DNA of 64,000 nt from 20CM-4-69-16 sp035637455 (GTDB lineage Bacteria > Gemmatimonadota > Gemmatimonadetes > Gemmatimonadales > GWC2-71-9): the NCBI GenBank assembly GCA_035637455.1, contig DASPXE010000132.1, positions 11,264 through 75,263 of the forward strand, in the 5' to 3' direction. Below, in pieces: positions 7,642-16,624 of this stretch. Within the stretch, counting starts at the first letter, position 1. The number at the start of each line of letters is the position of its first letter. The notes beneath the pieces are model-generated. The model did no database searches. It saw only the letters and a program-made list of their open reading frames with translations, and was not told the origin of the DNA. A program made the translations under genes and the position numbers.

Positions 7642-10635
7642 ATGGATCGCAGACGGTTCCTCACGGTGTTGGGCGCGACGAGCGGCGGCGCCGCTGCGCT
7701 GTCGGCGTGCGGCATCGGGCCCGAGCCGACCGAGCACCTCGTCCCCTATCTCGTGCCGCCCGAAGACCAGGTACCGGGGACCGCGACGTATTACGCCACG
7801 ACGTGCCGCGAATGCGCGGCCGGGTGCGGGCTGCACGCCAAGGTGCGCGAGGGGCGCGTGATCAAGCTCGAGGGCAACCCGGAGTCCCCGATCAACGACG
7901 GTCGGCTCTGCTCGCGCGGCCAGGCCGCGCTCCAGGGCCTGTACAACCCCGACCGCGTCACCGATCCGATGGCCCGCGGGCCGAGCGGCGAATGGCAGAA
8001 GTTGACATGGGATGACGCCATCGGCCGGCTCGCGACGAAGGTCAAAGAGGCGCGCGGCCGGGGGATCGTTTTCGTCACCGGGCTCGAAAGCGGCTCGTTC
8101 GGCGAGCTCGTCGACTCGTGGACGAAGGACATAGGCGGCCGGCATGTCACCTACGAGCCGTTCGCCTTCGAGGCGCTGCGGGAGGGGAACCGCCGCGCCT
8201 TCGGCACGTCGGCGATTCCCTTCTACGACTTCGCGAGCGCCCGCTACATCCTCTCCTTCGGCGCCGACTTCATGGAGACGTGGCTCTCCCCGGTCGGCTA
8301 TCAGAACGGCTTCACCCGCGCCCACAGCTTCGACGGCGACCGCGACGCGGCGATGGCGAAGTTCGTCTACGTCGGCCCGCGGCTGTCGCTCACCGGGATG
8401 AGTGCGGACGAGTGGATCGCCCCCAACCCCGGCAGCGAATTCCTGCTCGCGCTCGCCATGGCGCAGGTGATTCTGACCCGGCGGCTTGCGCCGGCCCCTC
8501 CGGACGCCGCCCGCCTCGAACGTCTCCTCCCCACGCCGCAGGCAGCGGCCCAATCCGTCGGGATCGAAGCGACCGTAATCGAGCGTCTGGCGCGCGAGTT
8601 CGCCGCGTCCAAGGGCGGGCTGGCGGTTGCGGGCGGGGTCGCGACTCACTATGGCGACGGGGCGGCCATGCTGGTCGCCGCGGTGAACATCCTCAACTAT
8701 GTCGCCGGGGAGGTCGGCAGGACCGTCCGGTTCGGGCCGAACCATGCGATCGAAGGCGCGGGCTCGTTCCAGCAGATGAGCGGGCTCGTGGCCGAGCTGG
8801 CGGCGGGCAAGGTGCAGCTGCTGCTCGTGCACGGGGCGAACCCCGGCCATACACTCCCGGCCGCGTTCTCGCAGGCGCTCGGGAAGGTCGGCTACAAAGT
8901 CAGCTTCTCGTCGTACTGGGACGAGACGGCGGCCGCTTCCGATCTCGTACTTCCGGACCTGCATCCGCTCGAGCAGTGGGGCGACGCGCGTCCGCGCGCC
9001 GGGATCCACGCGCTGCAGCAGCCCGTGATGCAGCCGGTCTTCCCCAACACCATGCACACGGGCGATCTGCTGCTCCGGCTGGCGGGAAAAGGCGGGACGT
9101 TCAAGGACTATCTCCAGAGTCGCTGGAAGGAGCTCCACCAGCGCTTCGGCAAGGGCCGGGACTTCGGGGACTTCTGGAGCGATGCCCTGCAGCACGGCGG
9201 GCTCTATACCGAGGCGCCCGCGCAGGCCGTGCGCCTCGACCCCGGAATCGCGCAGTTGCTCGGCGGCTTGGCCGGGACGGGAGGCGCATCCGAGGCGTCC
9301 CTGCTGATCATTTTCCCCTCGCTGGCGCTGCACGACGGCCGCGGCGCCAACAAACCCTGGCTCCAAGAGCTCCCGGACCCGGTCTCGAAGATCACGTGGC
9401 ACGCGTGGGTGGAGGTCCATCCCGAAACGGCGGCGAAGTGGCAACTGGCGAATGGAGACATTCTGCTCCTCAAGTCGCCGTACGGCGCCGTGCGCGCACC
9501 TGTGTGGATCACACCGGGCGTCCGGCCCGATGTGCTGGCGGTCCCGACGGGGCAGGGGCACAAGGCCTACGGCCGCTACGCCAAGGACCGCTCGTTCAAC
9601 GCCTTCGAACTGCTGAGCGACAAGCCGGCGGACTTCGGCGGGCGTGCGTTCGCCGTGCGGGTGTCGGTGGTGAAGACCGGGGATCACCGGCGGCTCGCCA
9701 CCGTCGAGGGCGACGCCCGCGAGCAGGGCCGCCGGATCAGCGAGGTGCTGCCGCTCGCCGAGGCGCGCAAGCTCAAGGCCGGCGCGCATCCCTTCGAGGA
9801 GCGCGAGGTACCGGCGTACGCGGACGAGGCGCTCAAGGAGTGGGCCGAGGCGCAGCACAAGCTGGCCTCGCTCGGCAACTACGCGGGCGCCGTGCCGCGC
9901 TGGGGGATGGCGATCGACCTCGCGAAGTGCACCGGCTGCTCGGCCTGCGTGACGGCGTGCTATGCGGAAAACAACCTCGCCACAGTGGGCGAGGAGCTCG
10001 TCGTGCGGCGCCGCCAGATGAGCTGGATGCGGATCGAGCGCTACTACACGGGCGGCGAGGGCAAGCCTGTGGGGGCGGTGGTCACGCCGATGTTGTGCCA
10101 GCAGTGCGGCAACGCCCCGTGCGAGCCAGTGTGCCCCGTGTACGCCGCGTACCACACCCCCGATGGGCTCAACGGCCAGGTCTACAACCGCTGCGTCGGC
10201 ACGCGCTACTGCGCCAACAACTGTCCGTACAAGGTGCGCTACTTCAACTGGTACAACTACGCGGAGCCGGGTGGCGAATGGGAGAGCTGGCCCGACCCGC
10301 TCAACATGCTGCTCAACCCGGACGTCACCGTGCGCGAGAAGGGTGTGATGGAGAAGTGCACCTTCTGTGTGCAGCGCATCCGCGGCGCTCAGAACCGCGC
10401 CCGCCTCGAGGACCGCAGCGTGCGCGACGGCGAGATAACGCCCGCCTGCGCGCAGGCCTGCCCGTCGGAGGCGATCGTGTTCGGCGATCTGCACGACAGG
10501 ACGTCGCTCGTCGCCCGGCTCGCCGAGGACCCGCGCGGCTACCACGTGCACGCCGAGCTCAACACCCGGCCCGCGATCACCTACATGGCCAGAGTGGTGC
10601 ACCGCCCGGCAGGCGAGGCGACCCCGCATGCCTGA
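7642..10635 (+). CDS. actB: Alternative complex III subunit B, molybdopterin-oxidoreductase-like Fe-S protein
   Basis: 997 residues. The N-terminus carries a Tat-like RRRFLTVLG followed by a lipobox-like LSAC, so export with lipid anchoring is likely. Residues ~45-690 resemble the large subunit of Mo-bisPGD enzymes, including a Cys set (CRECAAGC at ~55-62 and a later LCSRG). Residues ~760-945 are an FdhB/PsrB-like ferredoxin domain with four Cys groups: CTGCSACVTAC, CQQCGNAPCEPVCPV, CVGTRYCANNCPYK and CTFC...CAQACPSEA. This B1-B2 fusion is specific to ActB; in ACIII the B1 part is not known to carry Mo. Role: electron wire between ActC and ActA. Overlaps actC by 8 bp. Confidence 0.93.
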   Translation: MDRRRFLTVLGATSGGAAALSACGIGPEPTEHLVPYLVPPEDQVPGTATYYATTCRECAAGCGLHAKVREGRVIKLEGNPESPINDGRLCSRGQAALQGLYNPDRVTDPMARGPSGEWQKLTWDDAIGRLATKVKEARGRGIVFVTGLESGSFGELVDSWTKDIGGRHVTYEPFAFEALREGNRRAFGTSAIPFYDFASARYILSFGADFMETWLSPVGYQNGFTRAHSFDGDRDAAMAKFVYVGPRLSLTGMSADEWIAPNPGSEFLLALAMAQVILTRRLAPAPPDAARLERLLPTPQAAAQSVGIEATVIERLAREFAASKGGLAVAGGVATHYGDGAAMLVAAVNILNYVAGEVGRTVRFGPNHAIEGAGSFQQMSGLVAELAAGKVQLLLVHGANPGHTLPAAFSQALGKVGYKVSFSSYWDETAAASDLVLPDLHPLEQWGDARPRAGIHALQQPVMQPVFPNTMHTGDLLLRLAGKGGTFKDYLQSRWKELHQRFGKGRDFGDFWSDALQHGGLYTEAPAQAVRLDPGIAQLLGGLAGTGGASEASLLIIFPSLALHDGRGANKPWLQELPDPVSKITWHAWVEVHPETAAKWQLANGDILLLKSPYGAVRAPVWITPGVRPDVLAVPTGQGHKAYGRYAKDRSFNAFELLSDKPADFGGRAFAVRVSVVKTGDHRRLATVEGDAREQGRRISEVLPLAEARKLKAGAHPFEEREVPAYADEALKEWAEAQHKLASLGNYAGAVPRWGMAIDLAKCTGCSACVTACYAENNLATVGEELVVRRRQMSWMRIERYYTGGEGKPVGAVVTPMLCQQCGNAPCEPVCPVYAAYHTPDGLNGQVYNRCVGTRYCANNCPYKVRYFNWYNYAEPGGEWESWPDPLNMLLNPDVTVREKGVMEKCTFCVQRIRGAQNRARLEDRSVRDGEITPACAQACPSEAIVFGDLHDRTSLVARLAEDPRGYHVHAELNTRPAITYMARVVHRPAGEATPHA

Positions 10636-11986
10636 GACCGCGACGGCACCGGCCCGCGGCACGCGCGTGACCTATGACTTCGTCACACGCGCCATCGCGC
10701 GGACGCTCGGGAATCCGGGCAAGGGGTACTTCGCGTTGCTCGCGAGCGCGGTCGCGCTGCTGGCGGTGGGGATCGGCTGCCTGCTCATGCTGCTGCGCTA
10801 CGGGCTGGGGCTCGCCGGCTACTCGCACCCCGTGTACTGGGCTGTCTACATCACCTGCTTCGTGTTCTGGGTGGGCATCGCGCACTCGGGCACGCTGATC
10901 TCGGCGATCCTGTTCTTGTTCCGGTCGGGGTGGCGCACGGCGGTCTACCGCACGGCCGAGGCCATGACGGTGTTCGCCGTCATGACGGCGGGCCTGTTTC
11001 CGCTGATCCACATCGGCCGGCAGTGGTATTTCTACTGGCTCATCCCCTACCCGAACGAGCGCGGCTTGTGGCCCAACTTCAAGTCGCCGCTCATCTGGGA
11101 TGAGTTCGCGATCGGGACCTACTTCACCGTGTCGACGGTGTTCCTGATCATGGGGTTGATCCCGGACATCGCGGCGGCGCGCGACGTGGTGAGCGGCTGG
11201 CGCAAAAGGCTGTACGCCATCACGTCGCTCGGGTGGCGCGGCACGAACGAGCAGTGGCGGCACTATACGCGCGGCTACCTCTACCTCGCCGCGCTCGCGA
11301 CGCCGCTGGTCCTGTCGGTGCACAGTGTGGTGTCGTGGGATTTCGCGATGGCGATCGTGCCCGGCTGGCATGCGACCATCTTCGCTCCGTACTTCGTGGC
11401 CGGCGCGATTTACTCGGGCGTGGCGATGGTGATCACGCTGCTCGTGCCGATCCGCAAGCTGTTCCATCTCGAGGAGCTCATCACCGTCCACCACTTCGAG
11501 AACCTGGCGAAGCTGTGCCTCCTGACCGGCATGATCGTCGCGTACGCGTACTGCGTCGAGTATTTCACAGCCTGGTTCGGCGGCAATCCGGCCGAGCGCG
11601 CGGCGTTTTGGTACCGGGCGTTCGGACCGTTCTGGTGGGCGTCGTGGACGATGATCATCTGCAACGCCTTCTTGCCGCAGCTCCTGTGGTTCAAGCCGAT
11701 CCGCACGAGCATCCTGGCGCTGTTCGTGATTTCGATCTTCGTGAACATCGGCATGTGGTTCGAGCGCTTTGTGATCATCGTCGTGTCGCTCGCGGGAGAG
11801 CCGTTCGAGCGGTTCGCCAACGCCACCTACAACCCGACCTGGGCGGACTGGGGAATCATGGCCGGCAGCTTCGGCTGGTTCTTCATGTGGTTCCTCTTGT
11901 TCGTGAAGAATTTCCCGGCGGTCTCGATCTCCGAGGTGAAGGAAGTGCTCCCGGCGCCCACGCGCGGCAAGGCGGTGCACGCGTGA
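10628..11986 (+). CDS. actC: Alternative complex III subunit C, NrfD/PsrC-like quinol-oxidising membrane protein
   Basis: 452 residues, about ten hydrophobic helices. Sequence features of the NrfD/PsrC family include FVFWVGIAHSGTLISAILFLFR in the early helices (given here in parts: VGIAHSGTLI and ILFLF), FPLIHIGRQWYFYW, and the C-terminal AFLPQLLWF/MWFERFVIIV helices. In characterised ACIII this subunit forms one of the two four-helix-bundle quinol sites. ATG at 10628 overlaps the actB stop; the actD GTG overlaps its own TGA. Confidence 0.92.
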   Translation: MPETATAPARGTRVTYDFVTRAIARTLGNPGKGYFALLASAVALLAVGIGCLLMLLRYGLGLAGYSHPVYWAVYITCFVFWVGIAHSGTLISAILFLFRSGWRTAVYRTAEAMTVFAVMTAGLFPLIHIGRQWYFYWLIPYPNERGLWPNFKSPLIWDEFAIGTYFTVSTVFLIMGLIPDIAAARDVVSGWRKRLYAITSLGWRGTNEQWRHYTRGYLYLAALATPLVLSVHSVVSWDFAMAIVPGWHATIFAPYFVAGAIYSGVAMVITLLVPIRKLFHLEELITVHHFENLAKLCLLTGMIVAYAYCVEYFTAWFGGNPAERAAFWYRAFGPFWWASWTMIICNAFLPQLLWFKPIRTSILALFVISIFVNIGMWFERFVIIVVSLAGEPFERFANATYNPTWADWGIMAGSFGWFFMWFLLFVKNFPAVSISEVKEVLPAPTRGKAVHA

Positions 11987-12528
11987 AGCTCGTGAACCCG
12001 CTCACCGCGATCTTCCACCCGCCGCCGACGCCGGGCGTGCTGGGGGTGTTCGGTCACCTCGACGCGACAGTGGACGCCATCGGCAAGCTGCGCCAGGGCG
12101 GCCACACCGACTTCACCGTCTATTCCCCGATTCCGCGGCACGAGATCGAAGACGCGCTCGACCAGCCGGTGAGCCCGGTCCGCATGTTCACCTTGATCGG
12201 CGGTATCGCCGGGTGCGCCGTCGGGGCCTGGATCACGCTGTATATGTCGTACGACTGGCCGATCGTGCTGGGCGGCAAACCGGTGGGCTCGATCCCGCCG
12301 TACGTGGTGATCATGTTCGAGATGACGATCCTGTTCGGCGCGCTCGCGACCATCCTCGGCATCCTGTTCAACGCCCTGTTCGCGGCGCGCCGCCTCGGGA
12401 CGGTCGCCTACGACGCCCGGTTCACGAACGACAAGTTCGGCATCTTCGTGCCGTGCGAGCCGGCGCGGGCGGGGCAGGTGGAAGCGCTGCTCCGCGGCAC
12501 CGGCGCGGAGGAGGTGCGGCGTGCGTAA
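11983..12528 (+). CDS. actD: Alternative complex III subunit D (DUF3341)
   Basis: 181 residues from GTG 11983, which shares bases with the actC stop (GTGA). The N-terminal cytoplasmic ferredoxin-like part (GVLGVFGHLDATVDAIGKLR, then YSPIPRHEIEDAL) and two membrane helices (FTLIGGIAGCAVGAWITLYM and VVIMFEMTILFGALATILG) match the DUF3341 family that defines ActD. A structural subunit on the cytoplasmic side of ACIII. The end overlaps actE by 8 bp. Confidence 0.9.
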   Translation: MKLVNPLTAIFHPPPTPGVLGVFGHLDATVDAIGKLRQGGHTDFTVYSPIPRHEIEDALDQPVSPVRMFTLIGGIAGCAVGAWITLYMSYDWPIVLGGKPVGSIPPYVVIMFEMTILFGALATILGILFNALFAARRLGTVAYDARFTNDKFGIFVPCEPARAGQVEALLRGTGAEEVRRA

Positions 12529-13075
12529 GCGCGTGTGGCTAGTCGCGCTTGCGGCGCTCGCCGCCTGTGATCCGGACGACGTCGTGCACCGAGTCGGATG
12601 GTTCGCCACGATGCGGCACCAGCGCAGCATCAAGCCGTACGCCCGGCCCATCCCGCCGGTCGCGGGCACGGTCCCGATCACCGGCGTCGAGCCGGCTGCG
12701 GATGTCACGACCGCGGACCGGCTCGCCAACCCCCGCACCCGCACGTCCGAGTCCATCAACCGCGGCCGGTTCGTGTACGAGACCTACTGCCTGGTCTGCC
12801 ACGGCGCGAGCGGCAGGGGCGACGGGCCGATCTCGGCCACGAACGGGCAGACGCCCCCCGGGCCCTTCTTCGGCGTGCGCTCTCTGGTGAACGACACGAT
12901 CGCGCGGCGCACCGACGGCTACGTCTACGCGGTGATCGTGAGCGGGCAGGTGATGGGGCGCGGCCTGATGCCGGTGTACGGCGACAAGGTGCGGGGCAAC
13001 GACCGCTGGGACCTCGTCAACTACGTCCGCACGCTCCAAGCGCAAGCGCGGAGCGGGGGCGGAGCGAAGCGATGA
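12521..13075 (+). CDS. actE: Alternative complex III subunit E, monoheme cytochrome c lipoprotein
   Basis: 184 residues from GTG 12521. A short signal ends in the lipobox LAAC (Cys16). One heme site, CLVCH, at residues 90-94, and a plausible distal Met in VMGRGLMPVYGDKV; the fold looks like a class I cytochrome c. In ACIII, ActE is the second c-type cytochrome near ActA and can pass electrons to the oxidase or a soluble carrier. Overlaps actD (8 bp) and actF (ATGA). Confidence 0.9.
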   Translation: MRKRVWLVALAALAACDPDDVVHRVGWFATMRHQRSIKPYARPIPPVAGTVPITGVEPAADVTTADRLANPRTRTSESINRGRFVYETYCLVCHGASGRGDGPISATNGQTPPGPFFGVRSLVNDTIARRTDGYVYAVIVSGQVMGRGLMPVYGDKVRGNDRWDLVNYVRTLQAQARSGGGAKR

Positions 13076-14283
13076 GCGCAGCCACCGCTGGTTCCCGCGC
13101 GCAGCTGGTCGAGAAGGCACGACAGTTCCCGGCGGGGGCGTTCATCGGCTACGGGGTCGTGGCGTCAGGCGTCGGCGCGGCGATGTTCCTGTGGGCGCTC
13201 ACGACCGGCCAGGCCGCCCGAGCGTGGCAGGCCTACCACGTCAACTTCATGTTTTGGACCGGGCTGGCGCAGGGCCTGGTCGTGTTCGCGGCTACGCAGA
13301 AGCTCGCGAAGGGGCACTGGTCGGGCCTCCTGATCCGATTCGCCGAGTCCGCCGCCGCGTTTCTGGTGATCGCCCTGGTGCTGTTCCTGGGCCTCGCGCT
13401 CGGGCGGGCCTACATCTTCTCGTGGCTGCACGAGCCACGCCCCGACATCGGCGGCTGGCTCACGAGCCGGTTCTTTTTTCCCCGCAACGGCTTGATCCTG
13501 GCGGCGCTGGTGTGGCTCTCGTGGCGCTTCGTGCGCCACGACATCGCGCCCGACGTGCGGGAGCTCGCGGACGGCCGCCCCGCGGATCGGCTCGAGAGCC
13601 GCGACCGGATCGCCCGCGAGGCAGCGATTCTCATCGTCGGGTACGCGTTCGGGTACAGCCTGCTCGCGTTCGACCTGATGATGTCGCTCGCCCACAAGTG
13701 GGTGAGCAACCTGTTCGGCGCGTTCTACTTTATGGGCAGCTTCCTCGCCGCGCTGATGCTGCTCGCCGTCCTCACCCTTGCGCTGCGCCGCCGGATGGGC
13801 CTGGTGCAGCTCATTTCGCCGAAGCAGCTGCACGACCTGGGCAAGCTGTGCTTCGGATTCACGGTGTTCTGGGCCTATCTCATGTGGGCCCAGTTCCTGG
13901 TGATCTGGTACGGGAACCTGCCAGAGGAGACGTATTTCATCTTTTATCGGCTGATCGGGCCCTGGCGGCCTGTCGGCGTCGCGGTGTTCCTGCTCGTCTT
14001 CCTGGTCCCCTTCATCGGTCTCCTGGGGGTCAGGCCGAAGAAATACCCGCCGACCTTCTTGGCATTCGCGCTGGTGAGCTTGGCTGGCATCTGGTTGGAG
14101 CGCTATCTCGAGATCGTTCCATCGATCAACGGCAGTGCCGGCCCCGCCATCGGCATTCCGGAACTGGGCGTCACCGTCCTATTCGGCGGTCTATTCCTCA
14201 TGGCGATGGGATGGTTCGGCGCTCGCTACCCGATGATCTCGCCTCGCCTCGCCGCGGATACGCTGGAGCGCGAGGCGCACTAG
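13072..14283 (+). CDS. actF: Alternative complex III subunit F, second NrfD-like membrane protein
   Basis: 403 residues. ATG 13072 overlaps the actE stop (ATGA), which fixes the start although the frame is open further upstream. About ten membrane helices; typical ActF segments are YHVNFMFWTGLAQGLVVFA, HKWVSNLFGAFYFMGSFLAA, HDLGKLCFGFTVFWAYLMWA and GIWLERYLEIVPS. It is a paralogue of ActC and its pseudo-symmetric partner. The cluster ends here: no actG and no caa3 oxidase genes follow, unlike many ACIII loci. Confidence 0.9.
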   Translation: MSAATAGSRAQLVEKARQFPAGAFIGYGVVASGVGAAMFLWALTTGQAARAWQAYHVNFMFWTGLAQGLVVFAATQKLAKGHWSGLLIRFAESAAAFLVIALVLFLGLALGRAYIFSWLHEPRPDIGGWLTSRFFFPRNGLILAALVWLSWRFVRHDIAPDVRELADGRPADRLESRDRIAREAAILIVGYAFGYSLLAFDLMMSLAHKWVSNLFGAFYFMGSFLAALMLLAVLTLALRRRMGLVQLISPKQLHDLGKLCFGFTVFWAYLMWAQFLVIWYGNLPEETYFIFYRLIGPWRPVGVAVFLLVFLVPFIGLLGVRPKKYPPTFLAFALVSLAGIWLERYLEIVPSINGSAGPAIGIPELGVTVLFGGLFLMAMGWFGARYPMISPRLAADTLEREAH

Positions 14284-14463
14284 CGCCGTTCCACGTCGCT
14301 ACGCTGCCGGGGCAGGGGCAGTTCCGTCCCTGGTCCACGCCGTCGCTCCACCGCTCTCGCTCCGCGGCATCCGGCACGGGCTCTCCCGACGTTTCTAAGG
14401 GTAGCACTGAAGCGCAATAGAAACCGCTGTCGGCGGTCCCACACCGGGCACCCTGGAGGAGCC

Positions 14464-14850
14464 ATGCGGTCGGCGCTGTGGGCAGGAGCAGTAGGGTTGA
14501 TGGTCGTTGCATGCGGCAGCTCAACGTCTCCCTACGGCGGAAGCGGCGGCACGCCGACCTGTACCTCGACAGCGACACAGGCCTGTATGATCAATACGTC
14601 CTTCAGCCCGACGAACCTCACGGTGTCTGTCGGGACGACGGTCACCTGGAAGAACAGCGACGGGTTCGCGCACACCGTCAACAGTGCCACGGGCTCGCCC
14701 GGTACGGCGTACAGCAGCGGTAACGTGGCAGCGGGCGGCACGTTCCAGCACACGTTCAGCGCCGCAGGCACGTATCCCTACTACTGCATGATTCACGGCC
14801 TCGACGGCATGCCGCCGACGGGGATGCACGGGACGATCACCGTGCAATAG
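14464..14850 (+). CDS. Cupredoxin (plastocyanin-like) lipoprotein
   Basis: 128 residues, preceded by GGAGGA directly before the ATG. The signal ends in the lipobox VVAC (Cys17), then a Ser/Gly-rich linker. The type 1 copper ligands can be placed: His70 (DGFAHTV), Cys108 and His111 (YYCMIHG) and a Met in the final loop (Met116 or Met121). Expected to sit in the periplasm on a membrane anchor as an electron carrier. It follows the ACIII operon after 180 bp, so it may be the electron acceptor of that complex; a separate promoter is also possible. The 180-bp gap shows nothing I can name. Confidence 0.87.
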   Translation: MRSALWAGAVGLMVVACGSSTSPYGGSGGTPTCTSTATQACMINTSFSPTNLTVSVGTTVTWKNSDGFAHTVNSATGSPGTAYSSGNVAAGGTFQHTFSAAGTYPYYCMIHGLDGMPPTGMHGTITVQ

Positions 14851-14861
14851 CGCCTGCTCGC

Positions 14862-16025
14862 TCAGGGGCGGAGCGGTTGCAGCCGGCGCTCCAGTGCCGC
14901 CAGGGAGTCAGCCGAGAGCGGACCGCGAACCTCCACCACGAGCGCTGTGACGGGCCGATTGGCAGCGGCGCCGCGCGCGCGCACCGGTGCCGCCTCGGGC
15001 TTGCGCTCCGCCGACGCGATCGAGTCCGACGCCGCCGCGGCACGGCCCCGCAGTGCCCGCTCGGCTGCATTTTCGGTATCGGCCCGTGCCGCACCAGTCA
15101 CGACGACCGCTTGGAGCGAGAGCGGAGCCTGGCGCCCGGTGATGACGTCGATTGCGGTGCTTGAGTCGAGCGCCTGCTCGACGACGACGACCGCGGAGAA
15201 GCCGATCAGGCGCGCCCGGTAGATGCCCCGGACTGGAAGGTCGGGCACGGCGTAGGGATCCGTATCCACGAGCGCGCGGGCGCTGTCCAGAGTGAGCGGA
15301 GGCCCGGTCAGGGCGTAGGGCCCGACCATGCGAGCGACAGCCGCCGCACGCTCTTGGGCGGCGGGGAGGGGGAAAGCGGCGGGGGCGGGGGCGGGGCGGG
15401 GCGCAACCGACTGCTTGAGCGCACCGGCGGCGAGTTCGTCGCGCGCGCGGAGCGCGACAACGGTCTCGGGCCGGGCGGCGTCGGCCGCCGACGCTCCATC
15501 CGCGACCACCTCTCCCGTGTACTTGTCCTTCGCTACCGATTTGCGTTCCACTACGACGCTGGTCGGCGCCGCGGGCGCGCGCGTGCGCCGCACCGCCAGT
15601 GGCGCGGCACCGTGCGTAACGACGGTCTCGGGCGCGGCCACGGGAGGGAGGGCGCGCCCAGAGGCCAGATCGCTGGTGCGCTGGTCTGCCGCCGGCTGCT
15701 CCCGCCGCAATGCCCCCGGCCCAAAGTACATCCCGGCTCCCAGCGCGAGCACCACCGTCGCCGCCCACGCGAGTGGCAACCGCACACGCCACCACAGCCG
15801 CACCGGGGGCTCCCGGTCACCCGGCCGGAACGGCGGGGTCGCGCGGTCGGGGGGGGCGGCGAGCCCGAGCAGCTCATCGGCGCGCGCGATGAGCGCTCGC
15901 TCTTCCTCCAAGCGGTCACGGCAGCCGGGGCACTGTGCGATATGCGCCTCGACGTCCTGGGACTCGACGGGCGTGAGCTCGCCGTCGAGATACGCGTGCA
16001 GCGTGCCGTCATCCACGTGCGACAT
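14862..16025 (-). CDS. Transmembrane anti-sigma factor with zf-HC2 (ZAS) domain and long periplasmic region
   Basis: 387 residues, start at the ATG 16025 that overlaps the sigma gene's 3' end by 17 bp. Residues 1-50 form an anti-sigma zinc domain (H28-x3-C32-x2-C35, HIAQCPGC). A single membrane helix (~83-101, LAWAATVVLALGAGMYF) follows, then ~285 periplasmic residues rich in Ala, Arg and Pro. Near the C-terminus, LQAVVVTGAARAD (residues ~305-317) resembles the VVVTG entry motif of TonB-dependent receptor plugs; a similar motif occurs in the neighbouring VIT-vWA protein. It should hold the adjacent ECF sigma factor inactive until a membrane or periplasmic signal arrives. Confidence 0.85.
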   Translation of the reverse strand: MSHVDDGTLHAYLDGELTPVESQDVEAHIAQCPGCRDRLEEERALIARADELLGLAAPPDRATPPFRPGDREPPVRLWWRVRLPLAWAATVVLALGAGMYFGPGALRREQPAADQRTSDLASGRALPPVAAPETVVTHGAAPLAVRRTRAPAAPTSVVVERKSVAKDKYTGEVVADGASAADAARPETVVALRARDELAAGALKQSVAPRPAPAPAAFPLPAAQERAAAVARMVGPYALTGPPLTLDSARALVDTDPYAVPDLPVRGIYRARLIGFSAVVVVEQALDSSTAIDVITGRQAPLSLQAVVVTGAARADTENAAERALRGRAAAASDSIASAERKPEAAPVRARGAAANRPVTALVVEVRGPLSADSLAALERRLQPLRP

Positions 16026-16512
16026 GTTCACCTGTCCTTCCCGCCTCGAACGCCTCCACCAGCCGGCGGCGCGCGCGGGCGAGGGTCGTGCCGATGGCGC
16101 CGCGCGCCAGCCCCGTCTGCGCGGCGATCTCGTCGTACGACAGTCCCGAATCCCACAAGAGGAGCACTTCGCGGTCGCGCGGTGTGAGCTGCTCCAGCGC
16201 GGCGCGCACCTGCGAGCGCTCGCCTTCCGTGTGCAGCGCCTCATCCGACGGCGGCGCGCTCGCCGCCGGCTCACTCTTCAGGAGTGTGAGGTGACGCCGC
16301 TCCCGCGCCGCGCGCCGCGCGTCGTCGCGCGCCATGTTCGCGGCCACGACGAACAGCCAGCCGCGGGCATTCGCGGGCTTGTGGACGAGCGCCCGGGCGA
16401 ACGCCTCCTGGGCGAGGTCCTCCGCGCGCTCCGCGTCCCACACCTTGCGGTACAGGAACCGCACCAGGGAGCGGTACGTGCTACGGTACACATCGGCCAG
16501 GTCGTCGGGCAT
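16009..16512 (-). CDS. ECF-family RNA polymerase sigma factor
   Basis: 167 residues. Region 2 (YRSLVRFLYRKVWDAERAEDLAQEAFARAL, shown here as its two halves LVRFLYRKVWD and AEDLAQEAFARAL) at residues ~15-45 recognises the -10 element. Region 4 (LEQLTPRDREVLLLWDSGLS followed by YDEIAAQTGLARGAIGTTLA) at ~107-150 is the -35-binding helix-turn-helix. It lies upstream of, and overlaps, its zf-HC2 anti-sigma factor, the usual ECF arrangement, so both are made from one transcript. No ECF-type promoter could be recognised with confidence upstream. Confidence 0.93.
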   Translation of the reverse strand: MPDDLADVYRSTYRSLVRFLYRKVWDAERAEDLAQEAFARALVHKPANARGWLFVVAANMARDDARRAARERRHLTLLKSEPAASAPPSDEALHTEGERSQVRAALEQLTPRDREVLLLWDSGLSYDEIAAQTGLARGAIGTTLARARRRLVEAFEAGRTGEHVARG

Positions 16513-16520
16513 CAGCCGAG

Positions 16521-16618
16521 TGCGGAATGCGGAGTGCGGAATGCGGAAGCTAGCTGTAAGCGTCGTGAAGCGAACGACCTTTCACTGAAACTCCGCATTC
16601 CGCACTCCGCATTCCGCA
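16521..16618. repeat. 27-bp perfect inverted repeat built of TGCGGA(A/G) tandem units
   Basis: The left arm (16521-16547) consists of tandem TGCGGAATGCGGAG-type units; the right arm (16592-16618) is its exact reverse complement, separated by a 44-bp loop. It fills almost the whole gap between the 3' end of the VIT-vWA gene and the 5' end of the sigma gene, both on the minus strand, so it may end VIT-vWA transcription; a start for the sigma operon must then lie within or beside it. The internal direct repeats make it look like a member of a dispersed repeat family. Confidence 0.75.
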
Positions 16619-16624
16619 TGGGGC

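Noticed and set aside
7624..10662. 1012-codon minus-strand open frame antisense to actB
   Set aside because: Third-position GC bias of actB removes stops on the other strand. The plus-strand frame has all ActB motifs and operon overlaps, so this one is a shadow.
16521..16618. CRISPR-like repeats
   Set aside because: Only a few TGCGGA-type units in inverted arms; no regularly spaced repeats with unique spacers and no cas genes.
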